Assembly: GCA_013398015.1 (NCBI GenBank)
Contig: VZRR01005732.1
Coordinates: forward strand, 1 to 64,000
Direction: 5' to 3'
From: Oreocharis arfaki
Taxonomy: Eukaryota; Chordata; Aves; Passeriformes; Paramythiidae
DNA: 64,000 nt
Both the position numbers and the translations under genes were made by a program. Positions 13,936 through 25,584 of this stretch are shown piece by piece. The notes beneath the pieces were generated by a model. That model was not told where the DNA came from and ran no database searches. It was given only the letters and a program-made list of their open reading frames with translations. Each line of letters opens with the position of its first letter. Within the stretch, counting starts at the first letter, position 1.

Positions 13936-15466
13936 GTGGTGGAATTCATCCTGCTCAGCCCTCTGCAGCCCAAAATCTTGTATCCCTTCAGCCCAGCTTA
14001 CTACTCGTCCTGACCCTTAGCTAGAGGGATGACTTTTACCTAATTTCACCTATTTCCCATGTTTTCATTCAACAGCTGCTTTGCTGAATGACTGTTTCTA
14101 TTATTTAATCTGGCCTGCTATTCCTCTCTAGCAGAAAAATATCTAAGAGGGCTGAAATCTTCTGCTTTGAGTGTGCCAGCGCTAGAATATCTTGCCAGCT
14201 CATTTCATGAACTGAAGCAGAGTGTCTGACTCAGTAGGACTCATCCTATTCCGTGATGGATGCTCCCAGGATTGATGAACAGACGGTTGGGCAGATGTAA
14301 GTAGGCAGGAAAACGAAAGAGGCACCAAGTAAGAGTTGTGATTGCCTCCTGCGAGCTGCCCATGATTGCCCATCTGCACACAATCCTGTGGTCTTGGGGG
14401 AAGTTTTGAAGCACACACAGGCATGGCAGAAGCTGGGAACTTCATATTTTGGTTAATTATGCAGAAATAAGAGAGCGAAGTTGGTAAAAAGGGTATCTCA
14501 GGTGCAAAGCTGGGTGGGAGATGGGATTTTAAATCTTCCTGAGCCAGCAGCACAACTGAGATGTGTGACAGTGAAGAATGTGTGTTGGCAATAATGCTTC
14601 ATTGATTCGTGCTCAAAGTGGTAAATTTAGGTGCTGTTTCTACTCATTTCAGACACTGATTACTAGAAAAAGGCTCTGATGCTGTGGAGTAACGGAGGTG
14701 TCAGAGCCTGTTCCCATCTTCCCTCACAAGAGGCAGAAAGAAGCAAGTGGAGCTTTTCCCACATTAATATTGATGACGAAGCCCAAGAAATGATGTAAAC
14801 ACATCAAAAAAGCCCCACTAAAACAGGATTATAATTGAGAATGAGTTTTGAGCTCAATGACAGGGAAAGGATAAGTTTATACCTGCACTGCCTGACAGTG
14901 CAGGTCAGCAGGAGCTGGAGCAGAGTTCCAGGCATCCCCTGCACACACCTGGGGAGGATTCATTGGAGGCCAGACCTGTTCTGCTCAGTACTTGAATGCC
15001 CATAATAGTGAGAGTAGTAAGGGGTGTTCTTGGAGTGCCTCTTCCAGGGGTATTTCAGCCAGAAGGGATCAGTGTTGTGCTCTGCACTGGGAGCCAAACC
15101 ACAGCAGGGAAAGGAGAGCTGGGTGTGCTTCCACAGGGCATTCCTGGTCCAAACTAAGACCCCAAAGTAGATGGACTCAGGAGAAAGCAGCTCAGAGCAG
15201 CTTTCTCTCACTTTAGCTTTCCCTTTGAAGGCAGCTTATTCCTGCCCGGGTTGTGAGAAGAGCTGGCTTGCACAATCCTTTTCCATTGAAAAATAAAGTG
15301 CTATTTTTATTCTTACCACAGTGACTGTAATTAATATTTGAGGAGGATGGCTCCCTTGTGCTCCAGATCATACAAATATAAGAAAAATGTGCACATGTTG
15401 TCTCCAAATTGCACCCCAAAAGTGCACATGGAGCATACAGACACGGAATTGAGGATTGTGGCCTCA

Positions 15467-15592
15467 TCCCTGGAAGTGCCAAGGCCAGGCTGGATGGGGC
15501 TCTGGGATAGTGGAAGGTGTCCCTGCCCATGGGAGGTGGTGGGAATGGATGAGATTTTTCCAACCCAAACCATTCTGAGATTCCATGATTCT
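15467..15592 (+). mobile_element. CR1 LINE 3' fragment, sense
   Basis: CATCCCTGGAAGTGCCAAGG, GGAAGGTGTCCCTGCCCATG and CCAACCCAAACCATTCTGAG run in CR1 sense order, ending near ATTCCATGATTCT. This is a truncated 3' end. Confidence 0.92.
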
Positions 15593-17638
15593 AACTACAT
15601 GAGAAATAAGCAAAATTAAGTAATAGTCAGAAGTGTTTTCCTTAGCATAAAAAAGGAAAAAAAGGGCTGCCTGGTGGTGGGGTGCAATCTTGTTATCAAG
15701 GCTGCACATTTGCATATTAAAGGCTGAAAGTGACTCAAGATTTTATCATCTGCTGTTTTCACATCTGATGTGGAACCCTGTGTCTACAGGCGGGATGAGA
15801 AAAACAGCAGCAGTTTGTGACTTTTCGAGGGCAAAGGGGAGTCACACAGACACCAAGAATGCAGCAAGGGGCACGTGGAACACGAAGCTCAGGGCTCTTC
15901 GCAGTGCTGGGGATGTGTGACTGGGTTACCAGGAGCTCTTCAAAGTGACCCCAGCAGATTGGGCGAGGCTGGGGAGCTTTGGGGGTGCCAGGGTGTCACT
16001 GCTGTAGGAGCATCCAGCAAACCCCAGTGTGGTGCACATGGAGCAACAGCAGCTGCCTCCCTCCGTGTGTTTAGCACTTATTACTTGAATTATTTGACCT
16101 TTCTATGAGGAGGCTCCACAGCAGAGATCCACTGAGACCTCAGCAGCCCTGCTCCAGCTCAGCTTCCAGGGGCCGGTAGCCTCATTCCACAAAACTCCTT
16201 TCTTTAGAGGCAAACAATCCTTCTCAAGGGCTTTCTGGGTGTGCACATCAGCCAAATTTCGCAAAGTCCTGAAGGCAAAAAGCTAAAGCTGATCTGTGTT
16301 TTAATTTTGCTGCAGATGGCAGCCCGAGATGAAAGCAGAAGCTTCCCCGGGCGATGCTGCTCCAGCGCTCCCGGACGGAGAGGGAAGGGCTGCTCGGGAA
16401 AGGGCTTTGAGTGCCTGCCCAGCCCGGGTTCGCTGCTGCTCCTCGCAGATGCTTTTAGAGGTGAGCGGCAATTCATCCTCAGAGCTGCCACTCGGCATCG
16501 CGAGTGACAGCGGGGACAATGCCCTGGCAGCGCCCGGCCCCAGCCCCAAACCCCACACGGCCCCGCGTGGAAAGTAAGAAAAATCCACAATGGAAAGGCA
16601 GAACAAAAGAGCGAAATCAGGGAAGAATGAGGGAAAGAAAGAGCCAGATGCTCCAGCGTCATTTCTGAGGCTGAAAAGCAGAACGAAAAGCCAGTAACGG
16701 CTTGCACCTTTAAAAGGAGAAATGAATTGTTTCCTCCTCTGGCAGGCAGTGATTTGACTTGCCACATGCCTGCTAGTAATTTCCCAGCAGGTTTTAATGT
16801 TGGAACAATGGCATTCTGTTAGATATTGATTTTAAAATAACTCTTCCACACTTACTTGTAACTTTAAGAGGTGAATTACAGCCCTTGAGTGTGTTCTAAT
16901 GTAGCAGTGGTAAATAGTTAAATAGACACAATCTGTTTCTGCAGGCATTGTCTGCCCAGGAGAAGGCAGAGCTTGGCTGAACGCTGCCTGTCTTCTGGTC
17001 TGCAGGAAAAACATTCATCAGTCTGCCTTCACTGGAGGAAAATATTAACAAATTCACGATGGATGTGGTGGGATTTGACAGAAAAAAATTTCTGGGCTGG
17101 GTGGTGAAGCAGCGAGAGTGGGAGGCAGTGGGTAAATGACCCAACTGCAGCTCTTTTCTTCTTCAACTTCTGCAGAGCAGCGGTGCTCACGGTGGGATAT
17201 CACTGCCAGCAGCCTTGCCTGAGCCTCGAGAGCTGCCTGGGGCTGGCCCTGCTCCTGTGGCTGCACTTTGCCCACGGGCAGTGCCAGCACTGGCTGCCCC
17301 GCTCGGGTATCGCCGCGCGGAGCTTGTGCCACGTTAAAGATAGATAAACCATAAACCTGCCCCGTCCTCTGGCAGTGAGCTGGGGCAGCCCCTGTGTGCT
17401 CTGCAGGCGCCGGGGACAAGGGCAGGAGGCCACGACCTGTGTTCAGTGCCAATGGCTCATTGCTTCCCCTGAAACCAAACCCATTCCGTGGGTCAGAGGG
17501 TGAATGTTCAGTGAGCACTGAGGTGCCGAGCTGGGCGCGGGATGGCTGGCAGGGAATGGTGCTGGTTCATGCTCAGGGAAAGTTTCCCTGTTTATCTTAC
17601 ACTTTTTTGTATTTTTTTTCCTAATGAGGTGATTCCAT

Positions 17639-17668
17639 TACAGTGCCTGGCACACAGCAGGCACTGTA
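17639..17668. repeat. Perfect hairpin, 11-bp arms, 8-base loop
   Basis: TACAGTGCCTG (17639-17649) pairs exactly with CAGGCACTGTA (17658-17668) around GCACACAG. The text CAGTGCCTGGCACACAGCAG also resembles the 3' end phrase of MIR/CORE-SINE elements. It may therefore be an old SINE remnant rather than a functional hairpin. It lies 33 bases before a CR1 copy. Confidence 0.7.
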
Positions 17669-17700
17669 GGTCTGGGCTTGGTCACAGGTATCCCCATACC

Positions 17701-17985
17701 CAGAATCACAGATCGGTTTGGGGTGGAAAAGGCTTTAGAGATCATCTTGTTTTTAATCCTCCGTGGGCAGGGGCACCTTCCACTATCCCACTATCCAAGT
17801 CCTGTCCAACCTGGCCTTGGATACTTCCAGGGATCCAGGGGCAGCCACAGCTCCTCTGGGCACCCTGTGCCAGGGCCTCCCCTCCCTCACAGGGAAGAAT
17901 TTCTCCCCAATATCCAATCTAAACCTGCTCTCTTCCATTTTGAAGCCATTCCTCCTTGCCCTGTCACTCCATGCTCTTGAAACAC
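17701..17985 (-). mobile_element. CR1 LINE 3' fragment, antisense, about 285 bp
   Basis: This is one of the two longest CR1 copies in the window. It begins CAGAATCACAGATCGGTTTG, passes through GGGCAGGGGCACCTTCCACT and ATCCAGGGGCAGCCACAGCT, and reaches GCCCTGTCACTCCATGCTCT. The order is the reverse complement of the CR1 3' region. Frames across it encode no intact protein. Confidence 0.95.
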
Positions 17986-18413
17986 AGATCCCTTAAGAAA
18001 TTGAAGCAAAAACTTCTCCTGGGTTTTTTTCCCTGACATTAAAATCAGGTGGGGGTTTATCTCAGGTTCGTGCCCCATGCTAAACCCGTGCCAAGGGAGC
18101 AGGGCTGGGCAAAGGCGTGGTGCCCGGATGTCCCTGTGAGGATGAAGATGGGTGTTGGCAGGATGAAGCTCCTGCAGAGACTCAGGGCACTCAGCAGCTC
18201 CCTGTGCTCCTCGCCCTGTACACACACGGGGGCTGTAATCAGCTAAGGGACTTAATTAGTTTTGGCTAATTTGTTGCAGGGCCTTCCACTTCTCTTCCCC
18301 TCTCCCTGCTCTCCAACTGACAGCGGCTACTCTGTCCCTTATTTTCAGCTGATGTCTGTAAACTGATTACTTTTACTGGGTCAGCTCTGTTATGAAATTA
18401 TCGTTTTATGAGA

Positions 18414-18423
18414 CTAAAAATAG
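18414..18423. promoter_or_regulatory. Perfect MEF2 consensus motif in KCND3 intron 2
   Basis: CTAAAAATAG fits the MEF2 consensus YTAWWWWTAR exactly. It lies about 6 kb downstream of the coding exon in CR1-free sequence. KCND3 is active in heart and brain, where MEF2 works, but a ten-base match of this kind is expected about once in a window this size by chance. Confidence 0.3.
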
Positions 18424-20319
18424 CCTGGATCCAGCCAGCACGCCAATCACTTCCCTTCATCTCCAATGAAAATGCAATGTTATCTTTAATCTGTATTTCT
18501 CAGGCACTTACTCTGAGGCAGGTTAGAAAGAAAAGGGGGTGCAAAAGAAAGAGGAGATCAGAAAAAAATCTGTAAATCAGTTTCTATAGATGCATCCCTG
18601 CCAAGGCTTCCACTGGTAAATTTAGCAGTCACGTTACAGTTTTAGTCAGCAGCATTTCTTAGCCTTATTCAAAAAAATTCACTTCTCACACAATGAGTTA
18701 CCCTAAAGGCAAGTTATTTTGTCTTGCACATTAAAAATGGTGCGTTTGCACATACGTGCAATCGTTACAAATATCCAGAGCCACAAAAAGCGCAAGGATG
18801 GATAATTTTTTTTAAGAGAGGAAAAAAAAAATCCAGTGAATTTCACTTGCTCTGAGAATGAATAAAGGTATTTTAATACTTCTGGGTTTCTGGTGAATAC
18901 AAATAACTCAAAAATGAGATGCTTGCCTGAGATTCATATCAAGATAGTGAAGGGAAAAGGTTCCATCTGTAGTTTCTGATACAAAGACATTTCACACACA
19001 ATATCTGTAAATCCATTAGGAGAAGAAAATTGATACACGTTTTGTATAAGATGAAGCTGGAATGAAGAGAATGAAAGCTCAAGGAAATGGCCTCTGTGTG
19101 TAGCTCCATCAATTCATGGTTTGATTGGACTTTCTGTGTATTAAATTCAAGCAGTTCTTTGGCCCTTGGATATAGGAATTGTTCACTGTGTGGGAAATGG
19201 TGAGAGTGATGAAATTCCAGCACCTTCCTTCACAAAGGAAACATTCCACATCTCATCCATCTTCCCATTGGTGATGTTAAATATGCAAAGTGGTGTTTCT
19301 ATTCAAGAAGTTTTTCCTGATTCAGTTTAATGGCAGTTCCCAAAGTCCTGACACGCACAGCGTGATTCCTGGCCCAAACAACAATCTTTCCAGAGGAGCG
19401 GGAATGGCAGCGCTCCAGAGATGATTTATTATTTTCCTTACTTTGCAAACTCCTCTTAGTCTGCGTGAAGGAGGGTGAATGAAGGTTACTATCAGCCTGA
19501 GTGGTTTTGCTGTGCAGAAATCAGAGCGGAGCTTGCTCTGCTCTCGCGGTGCCTGGCAGCAATCACTGAAACGTGCTCAGGGTTCAGCCCAGCTGGCAGC
19601 ACTTTGGCACCATGGCCCTCACGTGCCACTGCACTGCTCACACTCCCTCCCCACTCCTGTCCACAACTGAACACCAAGGAAAAAGAAAACCCAAGAAATA
19701 AGCAAAACAGAGACTGATGCTCCTTTCAGGGCGGTTGCTCAGGCACCCGTTCGATCCCCTTCTCTCTGATCCACATTTGGCAGAGGCAAAACTGAACCAA
19801 ACCATACCCTACCCCCAAATCCCTGCTCTCTACACACTCAGCTAATGGACCCTCTAAGAAATTTCAGTTCTTGCTCCAGATCAGGCTGTTGACATAACCA
19901 GGCCAGCAGGGCTATTTTATCAACTTTCCAGTGTTAACCTGGTTCCTTAAATGAATTATACAGATGGGCCTGTGTTGTCCAAGTGCACTGAGCTGTGTCT
20001 TTCAAACTCATTGACCAGTGCAGCCGAACCTGAAAGAGGGATAGTGCTCTCAAAGCCATTGTGTTCTTGCAGGCTGTGAGGGCGACACTCAGCCAGAGCC
20101 ATTCTCCACGGAGCACCCCGAGGGCACTGAGCTGGGGGAGCTCAGCCTTTCTATGCAAGAGAAAACCACACAGTGTGTCCCTAAGGACAAACCAAACCCA
20201 GCACCAGCCTCTGTTCCCTGGGCTGTGGTGCTGCTGCTTTCTTGACAAAAATGGCCCAAAGGTCTCAGTGACAATTCCCTCCAGGAATATTCACTCCTTA
20301 TAGCACCTGCCAGTGCCTA

Positions 20320-20636
20320 GAGGAGCTCCAAGAGAGCTGGAGCAAGACATTTTACATGGGCATGGACTGACAGGACCAGGGGAAATGGCTTCCCGCTGCC
20401 AGAGGGCAGGGTCAGATGGGATATTGGGCAGGAATTGTTCCCTGGGAGGGTGGGCAGGCCCTGGCACAGGGTGCCCAGAGCAGCTGTGGCTGCCCCTGGA
20501 TCCCTGGCAGTGCCCAAGACCAGGCTGGACAGGGATTGGAACAGCCTGGGACAGTGGAAGGTGTCCCTGCCCATGGCAGGGGTGGCAGTGGATGGGCTTT
20601 AAGGTCTGTTCCAATCCAAACCACTCCAGGACTCTC
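20320..20636 (+). mobile_element. CR1 LINE 3' fragment, sense, about 317 bp
   Basis: This copy looks the least diverged: GGCATGGACTGACAGGACCA, GCAGGAATTGTTCCCTGGGA, GCACAGGGTGCCCAGAGCAG, CCTGGATCCCTGGCAGTGCC, GTGGAAGGTGTCCCTGCCCA and CCAATCCAAACCACTCC follow in sense order. Several open frames overlap it and should not be taken as genes. Confidence 0.95.
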
Positions 20637-20987
20637 TTCCCCTGTCTGGGGCACCGTGGGCAGCCTGGCTGTGATGCCCAGCAGGGCCCTGGGAGCCTCT
20701 CCATGCCCGCGGTGGTACAGGAAGATGTGGCACTCAGATTTTCACAGCTACAATTTGATGCCTCTGCTTCAGGTCGTAGACACTGCCTAGGAGTCTGAAA
20801 CATACTGCTGCTGTCAGATGAAATGAAAACAGCTATAAAAAGCTTAGAAAAACACATTCTCTGGGCAAAACTGGCATGGAGTTCAGTGGAGTGAGGTCTC
20901 GTGTTTGTGTTGCACATGAGGGGCAGCAGCAGAACCTGAGGCTTCTCCAGCCATACCACTCCATAAATCTGAATAAAACTGAATATT

Positions 20988-21098
20988 GGGTGGGGTTTGG
21001 AGCAAGCTGGGCTAGTGGAAAGTGTCCTTACCCAGGGCAGAGGGTTGGAAGAGGTGGGCTTGAAGGTCCTTTCCGACCCCGACCATTCTGTGATTCCA
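20988..21098 (+). mobile_element. CR1 LINE 3' fragment, sense
   Basis: TTGGAGCAAGCTGGGCTAGT, GAAGGTCCTTTCCGACCCC and ACCATTCTGTGATTCC match the last hundred or so bases of CR1. It lies about 350 bases from the 20320 copy in the same orientation. The two are separate insertions, since both carry their own 3' end. Confidence 0.92.
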
Positions 21099-22103
21099 AG
21101 AAAAACAATGCACCGGTAACAAGGGAACCAAGTTCACTCTAATTAACACATTTATCTATAGATGTAAACCCAGTGATTGCATACTGAATTCCCTAGAAGC
21201 CAGGACAGGGAGATGGATGCTGGGATGGGACAGGCACCGCTCCTCTGCTGCTCTTGGCAGCACTTGCATTCCTGAGCAGGGGGTCCTGGGGGTCAGAAGC
21301 TCCTGCAGGACACAGGAAGGGTCTGGCAAAGGCAGAGCTCATTGCACTGGGGCTTTGGAGAGGGACGAGAGAGGAGATGGGAGCTGTTGGCCGCTTGAGA
21401 AAAATGTTTCTGCATGAATTGGAGAGCTGATTTTGAATTAATTTTGAATAGTTGTTTCAGTAATTCAGATTGATTTAAGATGCACCCAAGAATAATGCTT
21501 TCATTATAAAGCCTCCTGAGCAAAATTTAAATCGTGTTAAATTAAAAACAGCCTCTGTTAAACCAGGGCTGATGAGCACAGCAGAGGGATCGGAGATGCA
21601 GGGTCAGTATAATTTAATTCCTTTGCTTTGTTTCCCACTCCAGAAAAGCTGTACCTGTCTCCCTGGGCTGTTAACTGCCTCAGGAGCCCCGAAGTCATCC
21701 CGAACTTCTCTAAACTGATTTGCATGGTAACCTCACCAAAAGCAGCAGTTATTTATTGATGCTGGGCTTCACCGTCAAGAAGAAAAGCACTTTTATTGCC
21801 TTTTATTTATGGGTCAGTCCGGAAATGTGATTGTATCCCAAAGACACTTGGCAATCTGGGAGAGCAGCGGATGCACAGTACAGGGGGAGGGTTAATGGTC
21901 TCCTACTGTTCGCTTTGTTTGTTTGTTGTAAGTAAACTTTGGTTTTGTACAAATGGAGCTAATCTTAGTAACAGGGAAAAAGTTATCCTGCATGTTCCAG
22001 ATCACTCCTCTAAGGCACTCTGTCGTAGCAATGGTGGGATTCCAGCGTCAGGGAAGCCCTCACTTACCTGGATTTAAATGTATTGGTGGTGATAACAAAC
22101 TCT

Positions 22104-22136
22104 GTATATATGTATATATATATATATATATATATG
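22104..22136. repeat. (TA)n microsatellite
   Basis: GTATATATG is followed by an uninterrupted run of about thirteen TA dinucleotides. It is likely to be length-polymorphic. Confidence 0.97.
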
Positions 22137-24469
22137 GTTTCAAGTTAAAAACTGTTGTGCTTTATAGTCTCTTGTTTTAAATGCCACCTGAATTATTAAG
22201 GGCAAAAGGCAGGAAATATTTAAGATCTCGATAAAAGCTCTGAGTGCTGCTGAAATCCAAGCAGTGAAGTGGCCAGCACTGAGGAGGGGAAGTCTGATGG
22301 ATTAGGGAGCACGTTGGAGACCTTGGCTGCATTTCTGGCAGTGTCTGTGCAGGAGGAATTGCCAGGACTCTCATTAGTAACAAGATCCTTCCAAACAGAT
22401 TGAAATGACTTCTGAAGAGAGATGTATATGAAATACTCTCTGAAGGTGCCAGTTTGTCAGAACTGGAAGGATTTTTGGAGAAATGGAGGGAGCCAGGAGG
22501 GTTAGCCCTGGGTGGTGAACTCCTCCAGGAAGGTGGGAGACAGGAAGGTAGGAACAACTTAAAAGTCCCAAATCAGTAATACCAGAAGTCTCAGTTTTAA
22601 GACTTTGGCAGCATTTTATAGGTCCCTTCCCAATGAACCCTTGCAAGACCATGTTTAAAAGTCTAATTTCTTAAATTCATGTCAGCTTATTTCCAGCACT
22701 TCTTCCTCTGTGATTTCTGTGATTACAACAAATTGAGAACACTCTGAGGTCCTTGGGAGCACCCAGGTTTGTCCCTGCGTTCAGAAAGGGAGGGAAAGGG
22801 ACCCAAACCGAGGCACTGCCCTGTCAGGAGCAGAGCTTCAGCTGCTCCCCAACACATTCTGCACCTACTGGGGCTGTTCCCAACCTCGCTAGGACGGGCC
22901 CGTGGCCCCAAGTCTCCCATCACAAAGATGTCACAGCACGAGTGTGAATGGGTGCAGGCCTGTGTCCGTGCAAGGATGGGTGTGATCATTATTAAACAGG
23001 AATGTGAAAGTAGAACTGGATTTTCACACATCTGCCCTTGTGCAGAGACACATGAAGGAGCCACCCAAGGCAGGTGTCCCTCTGAAGCTGATCAGACACA
23101 GTGGTGGGGACGGGCAGGGAACTGACCAGTATGGACCAGTCAGAATTTGGGAAGTTGAGCTACAGCGTGGGGCAGTGCTGGGATGCAAAGCCCAGCTTTG
23201 ATTTCTAAGTAAGCGCTGGCCTTCCCAGGGTAAGGAACAGCTTTGCCATAAACTGCAGACTCTGCTTAGATATTAAAAAGGAAGAATAAGAGATCTTTAG
23301 GTGACTACGACAAACAGGTTCTACATTTGCACTTAATGAAGAAATTCAGACTTTCAGTTGTCATATGCCCAGATTCGGCGCCTTTCTGACAGCTGAATTA
23401 TGATTTTAATAATTTAAAAGTGCTACTGTGAGCCTGTTCACATATAATAGGCACAGAGAAGTGTTTAAAATCAAAAGCAGTTTAGAGAAAAAGTGGTCAC
23501 TGCATTACAAGGAGGAGAATTGTCTACATCTGAATATTAAACTGTGTGAACTCTCCAGTGGAAAAACTCTTTGCAAAGTAACTCTAAACTTCCTATACGT
23601 ACGGGATGAAGAGATTGCACTCGATCCTGGCTTTGTGTGTGCCCAAAGCAGCAGCCTGCAATGCCCACTTTCCTCTACATAACCTTGTCAGGGTGAGGGT
23701 TTGGCCATTGTGCTCGCAGAGGTTTCAGTTCAGAGCAGCAGAAGCGCAAATCTATAATCTCAGTCGCAACATCTGTAAGACTCAAATGAAATATAAGGGG
23801 GAAAAGTGCCTTCCAGGCTACATTCCCTTTGCTTTGATTTCATTATCTTTGTACCTGTCCATGAGAATGTTTGAAATTCTACTGCAACCGCCACAGCACA
23901 CTGGGTTTTCAAACTCACAGCTAAACACAGACAAGAAGCCCCTATCCTGCTCAATTAAGTAAAAACCAGATCATGTTCTGGCCATCTCTGAATATTTTCA
24001 GTACAGTGACCCACAACATCCACTTGAATTCAGCAAATTTGTAGTTCCTGGCAAGTCAAGTGAAGAAACGACGACTGACATTGCAACGAGACACAACAGA
24101 TACATCAGCAGCTTTGTGTAAAAGGCATGGCTGGAGTGAATGTCAGAGAGAGCAGAGCTCTCTCTCCCAGCCTCTTGCACTCGGGTCAGCTTTTCCTTCC
24201 TGCAGGAATGAATCAGGACCTGCTACTCCACCGCCTTGCTCCTCCTGCACTCGTTTACCGTGGTGCAGAGCATTTGCCAAAGTGGGTGTAAGTGCTTTTT
24301 CTGGTTTATACAACTGCACACAAATTGCAGGAGTTGTAAAGCAAAGAACAGTCAAGCCCTCAACACTTCCAGCCCCTTCTCGAACATGCACCCAGGAAAA
24401 TGCTGAGGAGAAGCTGAAGTCAAGCTCCCAGTACATGCTTGCCTGCTGCTCAGGAAAAGGAAAAGTAAT

Positions 24470-24478
24470 ACTCACCCC
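24470..24478 (-). other. KCND3: Splice donor of KCND3 coding exon
   Basis: The minus strand reads GGG|GTGAGT, with the cut between 24476 and 24475. This matches the vertebrate donor consensus and interrupts the glycine codon of the pore signature after its second base, where Kv4 coding exon 1 is known to end. Reading on beyond the cut gives an immediate TGA, so the exon cannot extend further. Confidence 0.93.
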
Positions 24479-25584
24479 AGTGTTGTCATGGTTACAATAG
24501 TGTACCAAAAGGAAGCAGGAATACTGGTGAATTTGCTTGCCGAGGACCCTTTCTCTGCATAAAACATCACAGTTGCAAAGATGATGATTGCCATAGTGAG
24601 GGAAAAGAGGAGAAAGCCAAGCTCGGAGGCACAGCTCTTCAAAGTGTAGCCCAAGATTCTCAGGCCTTGGGAATGGCGAGAGAACTTGAAAATCCTGAAA
24701 ACCCTAAAAACCCTTAGCGTGACAAAGGCTCCGCTGACGTCCTCGTTGTTGGTCATCACCAGGCCGATGTAGTAGGGCATGATGGCCACCACGTCGATGA
24801 TGCTCATCACGCTGCGGATGAAGCGGTAGCGGCTCGGCGCCGCAAAGAGTCTCAACAGGTACTCGACGGTGAAGATCATCACGCACGCCGTGTCCAGGCA
24901 GAAGAAAGCCACCGCGTAGCGCTCCCCACACGGCAGCTCCTTGTTCCCCGGCACGGTGCCGCAGGGCACGGTTTCCACGACGTTGGTGATCACAGAGACG
25001 GCGATAAAGAACCCGGTGACGTAGTAAAAGACTAAGGCTAAGGTGCTGGTGTGGGGGTTCTCGAAGGCTCGCCACATGGTCTGCCGGAAGCTCAGCGAGG
25101 GCATGGAGCCCTCCTGGTTGTTCTCCGAGTCGTTGTCATCCATCAGCCGCTCCGCATTCTCCCGCTTCCTGTCCTTGTACTCTTCGTAGCAGCAGTCCCC
25201 GATGATTTCAGGGAGGATCCCATAGAAGGCGAGCTCTTCGTCGTAAGCAGAGATGCACTCGTACCTGGGGTAGTGCAGCTTGCCAGTTCTATAAAAATTG
25301 AGGATGCACCTGAAGACCTCGGGGTCCCGGTCAAAGAAGTACTCCTTGGTGTCTTCGTTGAAGAAGAACTCCTTCTCCGTGCTGCCCAGGAGAGTGTCCG
25401 GGTACCTCTCCAGTGTAGTCCTCCAGGTCTGGAAGCGCCTGCCACTCACATTGAGGATGATCAGCTCATCCTGCCTCTTGTTTTTCTCTGTTGGAGCCAG
25501 TGGCATGGGACAGTTGGCCACTGGCATCCATCCTATGGCAGCCGCCCTGGCGAAGGGCAACCACGCTGCTACTCCTGCTGCCAT
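24476..25584 (-). CDS. KCND3: KCND3 (Kv4.3) first coding exon, partial CDS
   Basis: This exon encodes the N-terminal part of a Shal-family voltage-gated K+ channel alpha subunit, which forms plasma-membrane tetramers carrying the transient outward (A-type) current in neurons and heart. Residues 1-23 are the hydrophobic N-terminus bound by KChIP subunits in this family. The T1/BTB domain spans about 40-145 and has the zinc motif H104-X5-C110-X20-C131-C132. S1 is about 181-203, S2 223-246, S3 257-277, and S4 has R291, R294, R297, K300 and R303 at every third position. S5 is about 321-342 and the pore helix about 356-367. The filter starts at T368-L369-G370 and its Y-G-D lies in the next exon. 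The stretch VANCPMPLAP near residue 22 fits KCND3 rather than KCND2 (recalled sequences). The exon stops after two bases of codon 370. The ATG has a strong context (A at -3, G at +4) and, in the spliced model, an in-frame stop upstream. One extra residue (Gly159) is present relative to human numbering. Confidence 0.96.

Larger units (their letters stand above)
1..24475 (-). other. KCND3: KCND3 intron 2 (5' part; continues beyond position 1)
   Basis: Everything below the donor at 24475 belongs to the intron after the first coding exon, which is also very large in mammalian KCND3. I saw no reading frame that looks like a conserved exon. All open frames here are short, lack recognisable domains, or run through CR1 sequence. 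The CR1 copies, the (TA)n tract, the hairpin at 17639-17668 and the motif clusters are listed separately. The remaining stretches (276-3464, 3578-6902, 7076-11904, 12041-15466, 15593-17638, 17986-20319, 21099-24469) appear as unique, moderately AT-rich sequence with nothing further I can name. Confidence 0.85.

Noticed and set aside
20313..20959. Frames of 160-222 codons on both strands
   Set aside because: Most of their length is a CR1 3' fragment, which is non-coding or decayed, and the products are typical CR1 shadow peptides.
24476..25584. Identification as KCND2 or KCND1 instead of KCND3
   Set aside because: VANCPMPLAP, NKRQDELI and FFFNEDTKEYFF agree with KCND3 as I recall it. KCND2 differs at these places.
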